The position numbers and the translations under genes are program-made. This document shows, piece by piece, positions 52,640 through 62,574 of a stretch of 64,000 nt of DNA. Positions within the stretch are counted from its first letter, which is position 1, and each line of letters begins with the position of its first letter. Location of the stretch: NCBI RefSeq assembly GCF_014198605.1, contig NZ_JACIHU010000001.1; one strand, written 5' to 3'. The notes beneath the pieces are model-generated. The model saw only the letters and a list, made by a program, of their open reading frames with translations, was not told the origin of the DNA and ran no database searches. Source of the DNA: Rhizobium etli_C (GTDB lineage: Bacteria > Pseudomonadota > Alphaproteobacteria > Rhizobiales > Rhizobiaceae).

Positions 52640-53665
52640 ATGGCGGCGAATCCTGGCGGAGGTTCAACTGATGCCGGTGGCGGACCGGTTCGTCACATTC
52701 CGGTTCTTCTCGACGAGGTCCTCGCGGCGCTGGCGCCGGCGCCCGGCAAACTCATCCTCGACGGTACATTCGGTGCAGGCGGCTACACCTCGGCCATTCT
52801 TGCCGCCGGCGCCGAGGTGATTGCGCTCGACCGCGATCCGACGGCGATTGCGGCGGGCCAGGCGATGGTTGCCGCCCATGGCGGCCGTCTCAAGCTCGTT
52901 CATTCGCAGTTCTCGCATCTGGCCGATCATGCGCCGAAAGGCGGCCTCGACGGCGTCGTGCTCGATATCGGCGTTTCCTCGATGCAGATCGACGAGGCCG
53001 AGCGCGGCTTCTCCTTTCAGAAGAGCGGACCGCTCGACATGCGCATGTCGGCGACAGGTGTTTCCGCCGCCGATGTGGTCAACCGCGCCAAGGTCGCCGA
53101 TCTCATCCGCATTTTCCATTTTCTCGGCGAGGAGAGCCAGGCGCCGCGCATCGCGCATGCGATCGAGAAGCGCCGCGCCGAAAAACCATTTGAGACGACA
53201 CGCGATCTCGCCGGTCTCATCGAACTGGTCACGCCGCGCAAGATGAAAGACAAAATCCATCCGGCGACGCGCGTCTTTCAGGCACTTCGCATCTTCGTCA
53301 ATGATGAGCTCGCCGAACTCGCGCAGGCATTGTTTGCGGCGGAAACAGTGTTGAAGCCCGGTGGGCGGCTCGTCGTCGTCACCTTCCATTCGCTCGAAGA
53401 CCGCATCGTCAAGAAGTTCTTTTCCGACCGCGCCGGCAAGGCGTCGGGTTCGCGGCACCTGCCGGCCGCACATGAGCGGGCGGCAACCTTTGCGGCTGTG
53501 GGCAAGTCGATGGTTTCGGCAAGCGAGGCAGAGGCTGAGGCCAATCCGCGCGCCCGCTCGGCCAAGCTGCGCGCCGGCCGAAGAACGGACGCCGCCGCCG
53601 AGGCTGCGGATATGTCGCTCTTCGGTTTTCCCAATCTTGCCAGCCTTGGAAAGCTTGGAGGTTGA
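52640..53665 (+). CDS. rsmH: 16S rRNA (cytosine1402-N4)-methyltransferase
   Basis: A 341-residue cytosolic methyltransferase (also called MraW) that modifies C1402 of 16S rRNA near the P site. Seen: HIPVLLDEVLAAL, the SAM site ILDGTFGAGGYTSAIL, VIALDRDPTAI, VLDIGVSSMQIDEAERGFSFQKSGPLDMRM, and VVTFHSLEDRIVKKFF. The ATG at 52640 follows GAGGGAACGGA. The alanine-rich C-terminal tail is common in rhizobia. It is second in the cluster and is followed after 1 bp by ftsL. Confidence 0.95.
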   Translation: MAANPGGGSTDAGGGPVRHIPVLLDEVLAALAPAPGKLILDGTFGAGGYTSAILAAGAEVIALDRDPTAIAAGQAMVAAHGGRLKLVHSQFSHLADHAPKGGLDGVVLDIGVSSMQIDEAERGFSFQKSGPLDMRMSATGVSAADVVNRAKVADLIRIFHFLGEESQAPRIAHAIEKRRAEKPFETTRDLAGLIELVTPRKMKDKIHPATRVFQALRIFVNDELAELAQALFAAETVLKPGGRLVVVTFHSLEDRIVKKFFSDRAGKASGSRHLPAAHERAATFAAVGKSMVSASEAEAEANPRARSAKLRAGRRTDAAAEAADMSLFGFPNLASLGKLGG

Positions 53666-53666
53666 T

Positions 53667-54149
53667 ATGCTGAAAACGTTCGATCTCGTGCTCATCGGCG
53701 TCATGACGGCAACTGCCGCCGTCACCTACACGATCAAGCACCGCGCCGAATTGAAGCTCGAGGAGGTTCATCGCCTCGAAGCCGAGATCAAGCTCGAGGA
53801 GGATACGATCGACCTTCTCAAGGCCGACTGGGCGCTGCAATCTCAGCCGAACCGTCTGGAGCGGCTGGTCAAGGCCTATGAGGGCGAACTGCAGCTGCAG
53901 CCGACGGATTCGACGGCGCTGGTGCATGCCAAGGAATTGCCGATGTTGAAATCCGAGGTTCCCGTGCCTGACGTGACCGAGGCCAAAGCCGGCGCCAAGG
54001 GCGCGACCGTGGCCAGCGCCAAAGGCGCGACCGTGACCAGCGCCAAGGGCGTGCCGGCCGCCGTCAAGGCCCAGCCGGTTCCAATGCCCGCGCCGCGCGG
54101 CGAGGCAGCGGATGATGCAGACCAGATCGAAACGGGGTCGGTGGAATAA
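53667..54149 (+). CDS. ftsL: Cell division protein FtsL-like
   Basis: A 160-residue bitopic membrane protein. One N-terminal helix (LVLIGVMTATAAVTYTI, about 7-23) is followed by a periplasmic coiled coil (HRAELKLEEVHRLEAEIKLEEDTIDLLKADW). The C-terminal 60 residues are low-complexity, with an 8-residue repeat AKGATVAS/AKGATVTS encoded by two 24-bp units from 53994. FtsL links FtsQ, FtsB and the FtsWI synthase at the septum. Position between rsmH and ftsI supports the call. The start follows TTGGAGGTTGAT. Confidence 0.88.
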   Translation: MLKTFDLVLIGVMTATAAVTYTIKHRAELKLEEVHRLEAEIKLEEDTIDLLKADWALQSQPNRLERLVKAYEGELQLQPTDSTALVHAKELPMLKSEVPVPDVTEAKAGAKGATVASAKGATVTSAKGVPAAVKAQPVPMPAPRGEAADDADQIETGSVE

Positions 54150-55909
54150 TGTCGTTTCTTTCCCGCATCATGGTCTTGAAGAGCCAGGCGCATTTCTCCG
54201 CCGGCGTCTATAACAGGTTCGGCGGTCCGTCCCCCGCCGGCCTGGCGATCGAGGGGTCGCGCAAGAAGAAATCAGGACAGGCAAAAAGCCGCGTCGGCCT
54301 GCTGATCCTTGGCTTCATGGGCGTCTACGTCATCATCGGCGGCCGTCTCGTCGAATATGCGATGAAGGATCAGGAGGTCGTCTCCAGCATCCTGCCGCCC
54401 GATCGGCTGATGGCGTCGCGTCCCGACATTCTCGACCGCAACGGCGAAGTTCTGGCGACCGACATCCGCACCGTCTCGCTGTTTGCCGAACCCAACAAGA
54501 TCGTCGATCCCGACGAGGCGGTCGAGAAGCTTGCGACGGTTCTGCCCGAGCTCGACGTTCGGGATACCTATAAAAAGCTCTCGGTCAAAACCTCGCATTT
54601 CGCCTGGCTGCGCCGGCAGCTGACGCCGAAGCAGCAGAGCCAGATCCTGGCGCTTGGCATTCCCGGCATCGGCTTCCGGCCGGAGAAGCGCCGCTTCTAC
54701 CCGGGCGGCCCGACCGCCGCGCATATCCTCGGTTACGTCAACATCGACAACCGCGGCGTTGCCGGCATGGAGAAGTTCATCGACGATCAGGGGCTTGCCG
54801 ATCTCGCCTCGGTCGGCATGACCAGCGACCAGCCGCTCGAGCCGGTGCGGCTTTCGATCGACTTGCGCGTGCAGAACATCGTCCGGGATGCGGTCGTCAA
54901 CGCCGTCAACAATTTTCAGGCCAAGGGTGCGGGTGCAGCTGTCATCGACGTGCATACCGGAGAAGTGCTGGGCATGGCATCGGCGCCGGATTTTGATCCG
55001 AACGATCCGCAGGAAGGGGCCAAGGAGGGTTGGCTCAACCGGATGACCAACGGCACTTTCGAAATGGGCTCGACCTTCAAGACCTTTTCGCTGGCGATGG
55101 CGCTCGACAGCGGCAAGGTGAAGATGACCGACAGTTTCGATGCCAGCAAGTCGATCTATATCGGCGGCTTCACCATCCACGATTTTCACGGGCAGCGCCG
55201 CTGGCTGACCGTGCCCGAGATTTTCCAGTATTCGTCGAATATCGGCACGGCGCGCGTCATCGACATCGTCGGCATCGATTCGCAGAAGGACTATCTGACC
55301 AAGCTTGGCCTGCTGACGAAAATGCAGACCGAATTGCCGGAAGTGAAGATGCCGAGCCAGCCGCGCGTCTGGAAGAAGATCAATTCGATCACGATTTCCT
55401 TCGGTCATGGGGTTTCGACGACCGCACTGCAGACCGGGGTGGCGGCGGCTGCTCTCGTCAACGGCGGCAAGCTGATCGAGCCGACATTCCTGCCACGCAC
55501 GCGCGAACAGGCCGATCAGATCGCCACGCAGGTCCTCAAGAAGTCGACCAGCGACGCGGTACGCTATCTCCTTGATTTCAACGGCTACAAGGGGTCGGGG
55601 CGCGTGGCCCGTGTGCCCGGTTTTGCCGTCGGCAGCAAGACCGGCACGGCCGACAAGGTGGTGAACGGGCGTTATTCCTCGACGCTGAACTTCAATTCCT
55701 TCATTGCCGCCTTCCCGATAGACAATCCCCAATATGCCGTGATCACCTTCTGCGACGAGCCGAAGACCGGCGAGAAACAATATGGCGGAACGCTCTCCGC
55801 CGGTACGGCCGGTCCGATTGCCCGTGATATCATCCGCCGCGCGGCTCCCATTCTCGGCATCGAGCCGAAATTCGGGGACGGCGGATCGGCCTTGCTGGTG
55901 TCTTATTGA
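54149..55909 (+). CDS. ftsI: Septal peptidoglycan transpeptidase (class B penicillin-binding protein 3)
   Basis: A 586-residue bitopic enzyme. After a basic cytosolic tail (SRKKKSGQAKSR), one membrane helix (about 50-68) is followed by the dimerisation/pedestal domain and the transpeptidase. Active-site motifs are S308-TFK, SSN at 362-364 and KTG at 497-499. It cross-links septal peptidoglycan with FtsW. The ATG shares one base with the ftsL stop (TAATG). It belongs to the core of the division cluster. Confidence 0.96.
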   Translation: MSFLSRIMVLKSQAHFSAGVYNRFGGPSPAGLAIEGSRKKKSGQAKSRVGLLILGFMGVYVIIGGRLVEYAMKDQEVVSSILPPDRLMASRPDILDRNGEVLATDIRTVSLFAEPNKIVDPDEAVEKLATVLPELDVRDTYKKLSVKTSHFAWLRRQLTPKQQSQILALGIPGIGFRPEKRRFYPGGPTAAHILGYVNIDNRGVAGMEKFIDDQGLADLASVGMTSDQPLEPVRLSIDLRVQNIVRDAVVNAVNNFQAKGAGAAVIDVHTGEVLGMASAPDFDPNDPQEGAKEGWLNRMTNGTFEMGSTFKTFSLAMALDSGKVKMTDSFDASKSIYIGGFTIHDFHGQRRWLTVPEIFQYSSNIGTARVIDIVGIDSQKDYLTKLGLLTKMQTELPEVKMPSQPRVWKKINSITISFGHGVSTTALQTGVAAAALVNGGKLIEPTFLPRTREQADQIATQVLKKSTSDAVRYLLDFNGYKGSGRVARVPGFAVGSKTGTADKVVNGRYSSTLNFNSFIAAFPIDNPQYAVITFCDEPKTGEKQYGGTLSAGTAGPIARDIIRRAAPILGIEPKFGDGGSALLVSY

Positions 55910-55975
55910 GCGTGAATGAATATCGGCGCCGATTCGCGAGGGGCGGACCGGCTTCAAGAGGGAAAAGTGCATTCG

Positions 55976-57436
55976 ATGAAATTGCGAGACCTGGCCGGAG
56001 ATCAGTTTCCGGAACTTGAAGCACAGCTCGAAGGCCCGGCAGGCCTGCTTGATATTTCAGGCCTGTCTTCGGACAGCCGTCATGTGGCGCCGGGCAACGC
56101 CTTCGTCGCGGTCGCCGGCACAAAGGCGGACGGCGCGGGCTTCATCGTCGATGCCGCCGGCCGAGGCGCTGCCGTCGCGATCGCCTCCCAGCCGGTCGAT
56201 GCTTCCATTCCGGTGCTTGCGGTCAAGGAGCCGCGTCGCTTCCTTTCGATCGCCGCCGCGCGGTTCTACGGCAGGCAGCCCGATACCATGGTCGCCGTCA
56301 CCGGCACAGCAGGCAAGACCTCCGTCGCCTCGTTCACCCGTCAGATCTGGGCGCATGCAGGCCATGCGGCCGCGATGATCGGCACGACGGGCGTGGTTTC
56401 GCCGACGCGCAACGAATATGGCGCGCTGACGACGCCGGATCCGGTGTCGCTGCACAAGCTTCTGGCTGAACTTGCCGACGAAGGCGTCACGCATGCGTCG
56501 ATGGAGGCTTCCAGCCACGGTCTCGACCAGAGCCGGCTCGACGGCGTGAAGCTTGCCGCCGCCGCCTTCACCAATCTCGGCCGCGACCATATGGATTATC
56601 ATCCGACCGTCGAGGCCTATATGGCCGCCAAGATGCGGCTTTTCGATAGGCTGCTGCCGAAGGGTGCGCCGGCGGTGATCTTCGCCGACGATCCCTGGTC
56701 GCGCCAAGCGGTCAAGTCCGCTGCCGATGCCGGTCACGATGTGCGCACCGTCGGGCGCAAGGGCGATTACCTCACGCTGAAACGCGTCGAGCATTTCCGT
56801 CACAAGCAGATGGCCGAGATCCATATCGGCGACGAGATCTTCGAGGTGGACATTCCGCTGGCCGGCGATTTCCAGGTCGCCAATGCACTGGTCGCCGCAG
56901 GCCTTGCCATGTCTACGGGCGTCGAGCCGAAAGTTGCGATGGCCGCGCTCGAGAAACTCGTCGGTGCGTCCGGCCGCCTCGAGCTCGTCGGTCATACCAA
57001 GGACGGCGCGCTCGCCTATGTCGATTATGCCCATAAGCCGGATGCACTGGAAAACGTGTTGAACTCGGTCCGGCCCTTCACGACCGGCCGCGTCGTCGTC
57101 GTCTTCGGTTGCGGCGGCGACCGCGACCGCGGCAAGCGGCCGATCATGGGCGAAATCGCCTGCCGTCTTGCCGATGTCGTCATCGTCACCGACGACAATC
57201 CCCGTTCGGAGGAGCCGGCAGCGATCCGGGCGGAGATCATGGCAGCCGCGCCTTGCGCCTCGGAAATCGCCGATCGAGCCACCGCCATCCGCGAGGCGGT
57301 CGCCATGCTGACATCGGGCGATACGCTGATCGTTGCCGGCAAGGGACATGAGGAAGGACAGACGATTGGCGCCGTCACTTTGCCGTTCTCCGATCATGCG
57401 GAGGTACGCAAGGCGCTGGAGGAACTGAAATCGTGA
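55976..57436 (+). CDS. murE: UDP-MurNAc-L-Ala-D-Glu:meso-diaminopimelate ligase
   Basis: A 486-residue cytosolic Mur ligase adding the third residue of the stem peptide. Motifs: DSRHVAPGNAFVAV in the N-domain, ATP site VTGTAGKTS, ASSHGLDQSRLDGV, LGRDHMDYHPT, and DNPRSEEPAAI, whose DNPR marks meso-diaminopimelate specificity. ATG at 55976 gives MKLRDLAGDQFPELE. GTG at 55967 is a possible start closer to the GAGGG ribosome site. The 3' end overlaps murF (GTGA). Confidence 0.95.
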   Translation: MKLRDLAGDQFPELEAQLEGPAGLLDISGLSSDSRHVAPGNAFVAVAGTKADGAGFIVDAAGRGAAVAIASQPVDASIPVLAVKEPRRFLSIAAARFYGRQPDTMVAVTGTAGKTSVASFTRQIWAHAGHAAAMIGTTGVVSPTRNEYGALTTPDPVSLHKLLAELADEGVTHASMEASSHGLDQSRLDGVKLAAAAFTNLGRDHMDYHPTVEAYMAAKMRLFDRLLPKGAPAVIFADDPWSRQAVKSAADAGHDVRTVGRKGDYLTLKRVEHFRHKQMAEIHIGDEIFEVDIPLAGDFQVANALVAAGLAMSTGVEPKVAMAALEKLVGASGRLELVGHTKDGALAYVDYAHKPDALENVLNSVRPFTTGRVVVVFGCGGDRDRGKRPIMGEIACRLADVVIVTDDNPRSEEPAAIRAEIMAAAPCASEIADRATAIREAVAMLTSGDTLIVAGKGHEEGQTIGAVTLPFSDHAEVRKALEELKS

Positions 57437-58899
57437 GCTGGCTCTGGACAACCGACGACATGATCACAGCGATGGCGGGGCGCCCTTTCGGCACGCTGCC
57501 CGAAGGCATCACCGGCATCTCCATCGACAGCCGATCAATCACATCAGGCGAAGCCTTCTTCGCGATCAAGGGTGACCGCGTCGATGGTCACGACTACGCG
57601 TCGATGGCGATGGCGAACGGCGCCTCCCTGCTTGTTGTCAGCGAGGCAAGGCTCCCCGCCATGGGCCGCCTGACGGTGCCGATGATCGTCGTGGAAGACG
57701 TGCTCGCGGCCCTTGGCAAGCTTGGCCTTGCCTCGCGCGAGCGTTCGCAGGCCCGCATCATCGCGGTGACGGGATCGGTTGGCAAGACCACCACCAAGGA
57801 AATGCTGCGGCATGTGTTGTCGCCTTCCGGCAAGGTGCACGCGTCTGTTGCCTCGTTCAACAACCATTGGGGCGTTCCCCTGACGCTGGCGCGCATGCCT
57901 GACGATACGGACTACGGCGTCTTCGAAGTCGGCATGAACCATCCGGGCGAGATCCGGCCGCTGGTGGCGATGATCCGCCCCGATGTCGCCGTGATCACGA
58001 CGATCGCGCCGGCGCATCTCGGAAATTTCAAGAGCATCAAGGAGATCGCCGCCGCCAAGGCGGAGATTTTCGAGGGGCTCGAACCTGGCGGTCATGTCGT
58101 GCTCAACCGCGATAACGACCAGTTCAACTTCCTCGATCGCACGGCGCAATCGCTCGGCATCGAGCATATTCATTCCTTCGGCCAGCATGCCAAGGCCGAA
58201 TTCCGCCTCGCGGAATTCAACGGCGCGGACGAGAATTCAACGCTGTGGCTGACGATCGGCGGCGAGACGCTGGAGGTCGCGCTCGGCGCGCCGGGCCGCC
58301 ACATCGCCGAGAATGCGCTGGCAGCGCTCGGCGTCGTCGGCATCGTCGGCGCCGACATGGGCAAGGCAATCGAAGCGCTTGCGACGCTGAAGCCGGAAAA
58401 GGGCAGGGGCAAGCGTCACCGGCTGTCGATCGGCGGCGGCAACGGCAGCTTCACGCTGATCGACGAGAGCTACAATGCCAATCCCGCCTCGATGCGGGCG
58501 GCGATCGCGCTGCTGGCGGCGGCCGAGCCGACCGGCCGCGGCCGCCGCATCGCCGTGCTCGGCGACATGCTGGAAATGGGCGAATATGCTGAGAAGGTCC
58601 ATGCCGATCTCGCCGGACCGCTGCTTGCGGCCGGCATCGAACATGTCTGGCTTGCCGGCGCCGACATGGCTGCGCTGAAGGAATCGCTGCCGGAAAGCGT
58701 CCATCTCGAATACCGGGAAAAGACGGACGAATTGACGGACTACGTGTTGAACTCGGTCGTCCCGGGCGACGTGTTGATGGTGAAATCGTCTCTGGGCATC
58801 GGTTTCGGCAAGATCGTCGCCGCGCTTCTTGACAAGTTCCCGGCATTTGCCGACACGCAACGCGAACTTGATCGGGTAACAAGGGGCCCTGAATGCTGA
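57433..58899 (+). CDS. murF: UDP-MurNAc-tripeptide:D-Ala-D-Ala ligase
   Basis: A 488-residue cytosolic Mur ligase that completes the UDP-MurNAc-pentapeptide. Motifs: DSRSITSGEAFFAIKGDRVDGH, ATP site VTGSVGKTTTKEML, FNNHWGVPLTLARMP, EVGMNHPGEI, DESYNANPASMRAA and VLGDMLEMGE. It starts with GTG at 57433 in overlap with the murE stop and ends 7 bp inside mraY. This shows tight translational coupling through the cluster. Confidence 0.96.
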   Translation: MSWLWTTDDMITAMAGRPFGTLPEGITGISIDSRSITSGEAFFAIKGDRVDGHDYASMAMANGASLLVVSEARLPAMGRLTVPMIVVEDVLAALGKLGLASRERSQARIIAVTGSVGKTTTKEMLRHVLSPSGKVHASVASFNNHWGVPLTLARMPDDTDYGVFEVGMNHPGEIRPLVAMIRPDVAVITTIAPAHLGNFKSIKEIAAAKAEIFEGLEPGGHVVLNRDNDQFNFLDRTAQSLGIEHIHSFGQHAKAEFRLAEFNGADENSTLWLTIGGETLEVALGAPGRHIAENALAALGVVGIVGADMGKAIEALATLKPEKGRGKRHRLSIGGGNGSFTLIDESYNANPASMRAAIALLAAAEPTGRGRRIAVLGDMLEMGEYAEKVHADLAGPLLAAGIEHVWLAGADMAALKESLPESVHLEYREKTDELTDYVLNSVVPGDVLMVKSSLGIGFGKIVAALLDKFPAFADTQRELDRVTRGPEC

Positions 58900-59993
58900 T
58901 CTGGCTTGTCGAACTGTCGGAATATTTCAAGTTTCTGAACCTGTTCAGATATATTACCTTCCGCACGGGCGCCGCTCTTTTCACCTCCGCACTGATCGTC
59001 TTCCTGTTCGGGCCGACGATCATCAATTCGCTGCGCATCCGGCAAGGTAAGGGCCAGCCGATCCGCGCCGACGGGCCGCAGACGCATTTCAAGAAGGCTG
59101 GCACGCCGACCATGGGCGGACTGATGATCCTGGCCGGCATCGTTGGGGCCTCGCTCCTTTGGGCCGATCTTTCGAACGTCTATGTCGTCGCCACCCTGCT
59201 GGTGACGCTGGGTTTCGGCGCGATCGGCTTCTACGACGATTATCTCAAGGTGACGAAGCAGAGCCATAAGGGCTTTTCCGGCAAGGCCCGCCTCGGCATC
59301 GAATTCGTCATCGCCGGTATTGCCGTCTATTTCATGATGCGCACCGCTCTTGTCTCGGGGACCGCCGGCTCGACCTTCGGCTCCTCGATCGCCTTTCCCT
59401 TCTTCAAGGACTTCCTGATCAATCTCGGCATCATGTTCGTCGTCTTCGGCGGTTTCGTCATCGTCGGCGCCGGCAATGCCGTCAACCTGACGGACGGGCT
59501 CGACGGGCTCGCCATCGTGCCCGTGATGATCGCCGCCGCCTCCTTCGGTGTCATCGCCTATCTCGCCGGCAACGTGGTGTTTGCGAATTACCTGCAGATC
59601 AATTTCGTGCCCGGCACCGGTGAGCTTGCCGTCGTGCTCGGCGCCGTCATCGGCGCCGGCCTCGGCTTCCTCTGGTTCAACGCTCCGCCGGCCGCCATCT
59701 TCATGGGCGACACCGGCTCGCTGGCGCTTGGTGGCACGATCGGCACCGTCGCCGTTGCTACCAAGCACGAGATCGTCATGGCGATCATCGGCGGCCTCTT
59801 CGTCATGGAGACGCTGTCGGTCATCATCCAGGTCGGCTTCTTCAAGATGACCGGCCGGCGCGTCTTCCTGATGGCGCCGATCCACCATCACTTCGAGAAG
59901 AAGGGCTGGACCGAAAGCCAGGTGGTGATCCGCTTCTGGATCATCGCGGTCGGCCTTGCCATGCTTGGCCTTTCGACGCTGAAGCTTAGGTGA
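58893..59993 (+). CDS. mraY: Phospho-MurNAc-pentapeptide transferase
   Basis: A 366-residue inner-membrane enzyme with about ten helices that makes lipid I from UDP-MurNAc-pentapeptide and undecaprenyl phosphate. Motifs: KKAGTPTMGG, the aspartate pair in FGAIGFYDDYLKV, NAVNLTDGLDGLA, and MAPIHHHFEKKGW near the C-terminus. The start overlaps the murF end by 7 bp. Length agrees with other alphaproteobacterial MraY. Confidence 0.96.
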   Translation: MLIWLVELSEYFKFLNLFRYITFRTGAALFTSALIVFLFGPTIINSLRIRQGKGQPIRADGPQTHFKKAGTPTMGGLMILAGIVGASLLWADLSNVYVVATLLVTLGFGAIGFYDDYLKVTKQSHKGFSGKARLGIEFVIAGIAVYFMMRTALVSGTAGSTFGSSIAFPFFKDFLINLGIMFVVFGGFVIVGAGNAVNLTDGLDGLAIVPVMIAAASFGVIAYLAGNVVFANYLQINFVPGTGELAVVLGAVIGAGLGFLWFNAPPAAIFMGDTGSLALGGTIGTVAVATKHEIVMAIIGGLFVMETLSVIIQVGFFKMTGRRVFLMAPIHHHFEKKGWTESQVVIRFWIIAVGLAMLGLSTLKLR

Positions 59994-60000
59994 GGCGGCG

Positions 60001-61413
60001 ATGATCCCGGTCACGACGCTCAAGGACAATAAGGTTGCGCTCTTCGGGCTCGGCGGCTCCGGTTTCGCCACCGCCCGGGCGCTGATTGCGGGCGGCGCCG
60101 AAGTCACCGCCTGGGACGACAATCCCGACAGCGTCGCCAAGGCTTCCGCCGAAGGCATCCGGACAGAGGATCTGCACAGCATCGACTGGAGCCAGCAGGC
60201 GCTGTTCGTGCTGTCGCCCGGCGTGCCGCTCACCCATCCCAAGCCGCACTGGACTGTCGATCTTGCGCGCGCGGCCGGTGTCGACGTCGTCGGCGACGTC
60301 GAGCTTTTCGTGCGCGAGCGCCGCGCCCATGCACCGGACTGCCCGTTCATCGCCATCACAGGCACCAACGGCAAGTCGACAACGACGGCGCTGATTGCCC
60401 ACATCCTGAAATCAGCAGGCTACGACACGCAGCTCGGCGGCAATATCGGCACGGCGGTGCTGACGCTCGACCCGCCGAAAGCGGGGCGTTATTTCGTCGT
60501 CGAATGCTCGTCCTACCAGATCGATCTGGCGCCGACGCTGAATCCCTCTGCCGGCATTCTGCTCAACCTGACACCCGACCACCTCGACCGTCACGGCACG
60601 ATGCAGCATTATGCCGACGTCAAGGAACGGCTGGTCGCCGGCAGCGATGTCGCGGTCGTCGGCATCGACGACAGCCATTCGGCCCTGATCGCCGACCGCA
60701 TCCAGCGGGCAGGCGTCAAGGTGGTCCGCATCTCGCGCCGCAACGTGGTGGCCCAGGGGATCTATGCCGAGGGCACGAAACTCGTTCAGGCCGCCGGCGG
60801 GGCCATGTTGCCCTTCGTCGATCTCGACGGCATTCAGACGCTGCGCGGCAGTCACAATGCCCAAAACGCCGCGGCCGCGGTCGCCGCCTGCCTTGCGGTC
60901 GGCGTTTCAGCCGACGACATCCGCGCCGGCCTTGCCTCGTTCCCCGGCCTCAAACATCGCATGCAGCCGGTCGGCCGACGCGGCCGTGTCGTCTTCGTCA
61001 ACGATTCCAAGGCCACCAATGCCGATGCGGCAGCACCCGCCCTTTCGAGCTACGACCGTATCTACTGGATTGCCGGCGGCCTGCCGAAATCCGGCGGCAT
61101 CACGACGCTCGCTCCTTATTTTCCGCGCATCGCCAAGGCCTATCTGATCGGCGAGGCGGCGGCGGAATTCGCAGCGACTCTCGGCGAAGCCGTACCCTAC
61201 GAAATTTCGGGCACGCTGGAGCGTGCAGTCGCGCATGCGGCAGCCGACGCGGATCGCGACGAGGCGGCTGCTTCGGCCGTGATGTTATCCCCGGCTTGCG
61301 CAAGCTTCGACCAGTATAAGAACTTCGAAGTCAGGGGCGATGCCTTCGTCGGCCACGTGGCCGCGCTTGACGGAATGACGATGCTGATCGGTCCTGTAGC
61401 AGGAGAGAAATGA
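60001..61413 (+). CDS. murD: UDP-MurNAc-L-alanine:D-glutamate ligase
   Basis: A 470-residue cytosolic Mur ligase adding D-glutamate. Seen: KVALFGLGGSGFATARALI at the N-terminus, LSPGVPLTHP, ATP site ITGTNGKSTTTALI, GGNIGTAVL, VVECSSYQID, LNLTPDHLDRHGTM, and VFVNDSKATNADAAAPAL. It is 7 bp after mraY. It sits between mraY and ftsW in the common order. Confidence 0.96.
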   Translation: MIPVTTLKDNKVALFGLGGSGFATARALIAGGAEVTAWDDNPDSVAKASAEGIRTEDLHSIDWSQQALFVLSPGVPLTHPKPHWTVDLARAAGVDVVGDVELFVRERRAHAPDCPFIAITGTNGKSTTTALIAHILKSAGYDTQLGGNIGTAVLTLDPPKAGRYFVVECSSYQIDLAPTLNPSAGILLNLTPDHLDRHGTMQHYADVKERLVAGSDVAVVGIDDSHSALIADRIQRAGVKVVRISRRNVVAQGIYAEGTKLVQAAGGAMLPFVDLDGIQTLRGSHNAQNAAAAVAACLAVGVSADDIRAGLASFPGLKHRMQPVGRRGRVVFVNDSKATNADAAAPALSSYDRIYWIAGGLPKSGGITTLAPYFPRIAKAYLIGEAAAEFAATLGEAVPYEISGTLERAVAHAAADADRDEAAASAVMLSPACASFDQYKNFEVRGDAFVGHVAALDGMTMLIGPVAGEK

Positions 61414-61414
61414 C

Positions 61415-62569
61415 ATGGTAAGCCGCGCGGAACGTGGGCCTCTGGCCGATTGGTTCTGGACCATCGACCGTTTCTTCCTGGCAATGTTCATCTTCCTGAT
61501 GGGCATCGGCTTCATGCTGTCCTTTGCTGCTTCTCCCGCGGTTGCCGAGCGCATCGGGCTCGAACCTTTCCACTTCGTCAAGCGCCATGCGGCCTTCATG
61601 ATCCCGTCGATCGCTGTCATGCTCGGGCTGTCGTTCCTGACACCGCGCCAGGTGCGGCGAACCGCGATCCTGCTCTTGATCATCTCGCTGGCGATGATGG
61701 TGCTGGTTCTTTTCATCGGTCAGGAGGTCAAGGGCGGCAGGCGCTGGATCTGGATCGCCGGCCTTTCGATTCAGCCGTCGGAATTCATGAAGCCTGCCTT
61801 CGTCGTGGTCTGCGCCTGGCTGTTTGCGGAACATGCGCGCCAGCCGGAAATTCCCGGCAATCTCTTCGCCATCATCCTGTTCGGCATCGTCGCGGCCCTT
61901 CTCGTCGCACAGCCTGACCTTGGCCAGACCATCCTGACCACCGCCGTCTGGGGCGGGATGTTCTTCATGGCCGGCATGCCCTGGATCTGGATCGTGCTGC
62001 TCGGCATCGGCGGCGCCGGCGGCCTGCTCAGCGCCTATTACGTCTTTCCGCACGTCGCCGGCCGAATAGACAAGTTCATGACCGGCGAGGGTGACACGTT
62101 CCAGATCGATACGGCGCGCGAGGCGATCATCCGCGGCAGCTGGTTCGGCCAGGGACCGGGCGAGGGCATCGTCAAGCGGATCATCCCCGACGCCCATACC
62201 GACTTTATTTTTTCGGTCGCGGCTGAGGAATTCGGCATCGTCTTTTGCATGGCGCTCGTCGCGTTGTTTACGGTGCTGGTGCTGCGCGGCCTGTCGCATG
62301 CCTATCGCGAACGGAACGATTTCAACCGTTTTGCCGTCGCCGGCCTGGTTCTGCAGCTTGGCATCCAGTCGATCATCAACATTGGCGTCAATCTCGAACT
62401 GCTGCCGGCCAAGGGTATGACGCTGCCGCTGATTTCCTACGGCGGCTCGTCCATGGTGGCGATCTGCGTCACTGCCGGCTTCATTCTGGCGCTGACGCGC
62501 CATCGGCCGGAAAAGCGCGCGCAGGACCGGAGCCTTTTCCGCGTCCCGCACGGCATGCCGGCGGAGTAA
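61415..62569 (+). CDS. ftsW: Septal peptidoglycan glycosyltransferase FtsW
   Basis: A 384-residue SEDS-family membrane protein with about ten helices. It polymerises septal glycan strands with FtsI. Seen: the QPSEFMKPAFVVVCAWLFAEH block, VAQPDLGQTILTTAVWGGMFF, the QGPGEGIVKRIIPDAHTDFIFSVAAEEFG segment with the conserved acidic residue, and LPAKGMTLPLISYGGSSM. The start is 1 bp past the murD stop. Cytosolic ends are short. Confidence 0.96.
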   Translation: MVSRAERGPLADWFWTIDRFFLAMFIFLMGIGFMLSFAASPAVAERIGLEPFHFVKRHAAFMIPSIAVMLGLSFLTPRQVRRTAILLLIISLAMMVLVLFIGQEVKGGRRWIWIAGLSIQPSEFMKPAFVVVCAWLFAEHARQPEIPGNLFAIILFGIVAALLVAQPDLGQTILTTAVWGGMFFMAGMPWIWIVLLGIGGAGGLLSAYYVFPHVAGRIDKFMTGEGDTFQIDTAREAIIRGSWFGQGPGEGIVKRIIPDAHTDFIFSVAAEEFGIVFCMALVALFTVLVLRGLSHAYRERNDFNRFAVAGLVLQLGIQSIINIGVNLELLPAKGMTLPLISYGGSSMVAICVTAGFILALTRHRPEKRAQDRSLFRVPHGMPAE

Positions 62570-62574
62570 AGATC

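Noticed and set aside
58740..60404. 554-codon minus-strand frame across murF, mraY and murD
   Set aside because: It is antisense to three certain genes; the translation is rich in Asp, Glu, Arg and His runs typical of shadow frames in GC-rich DNA.
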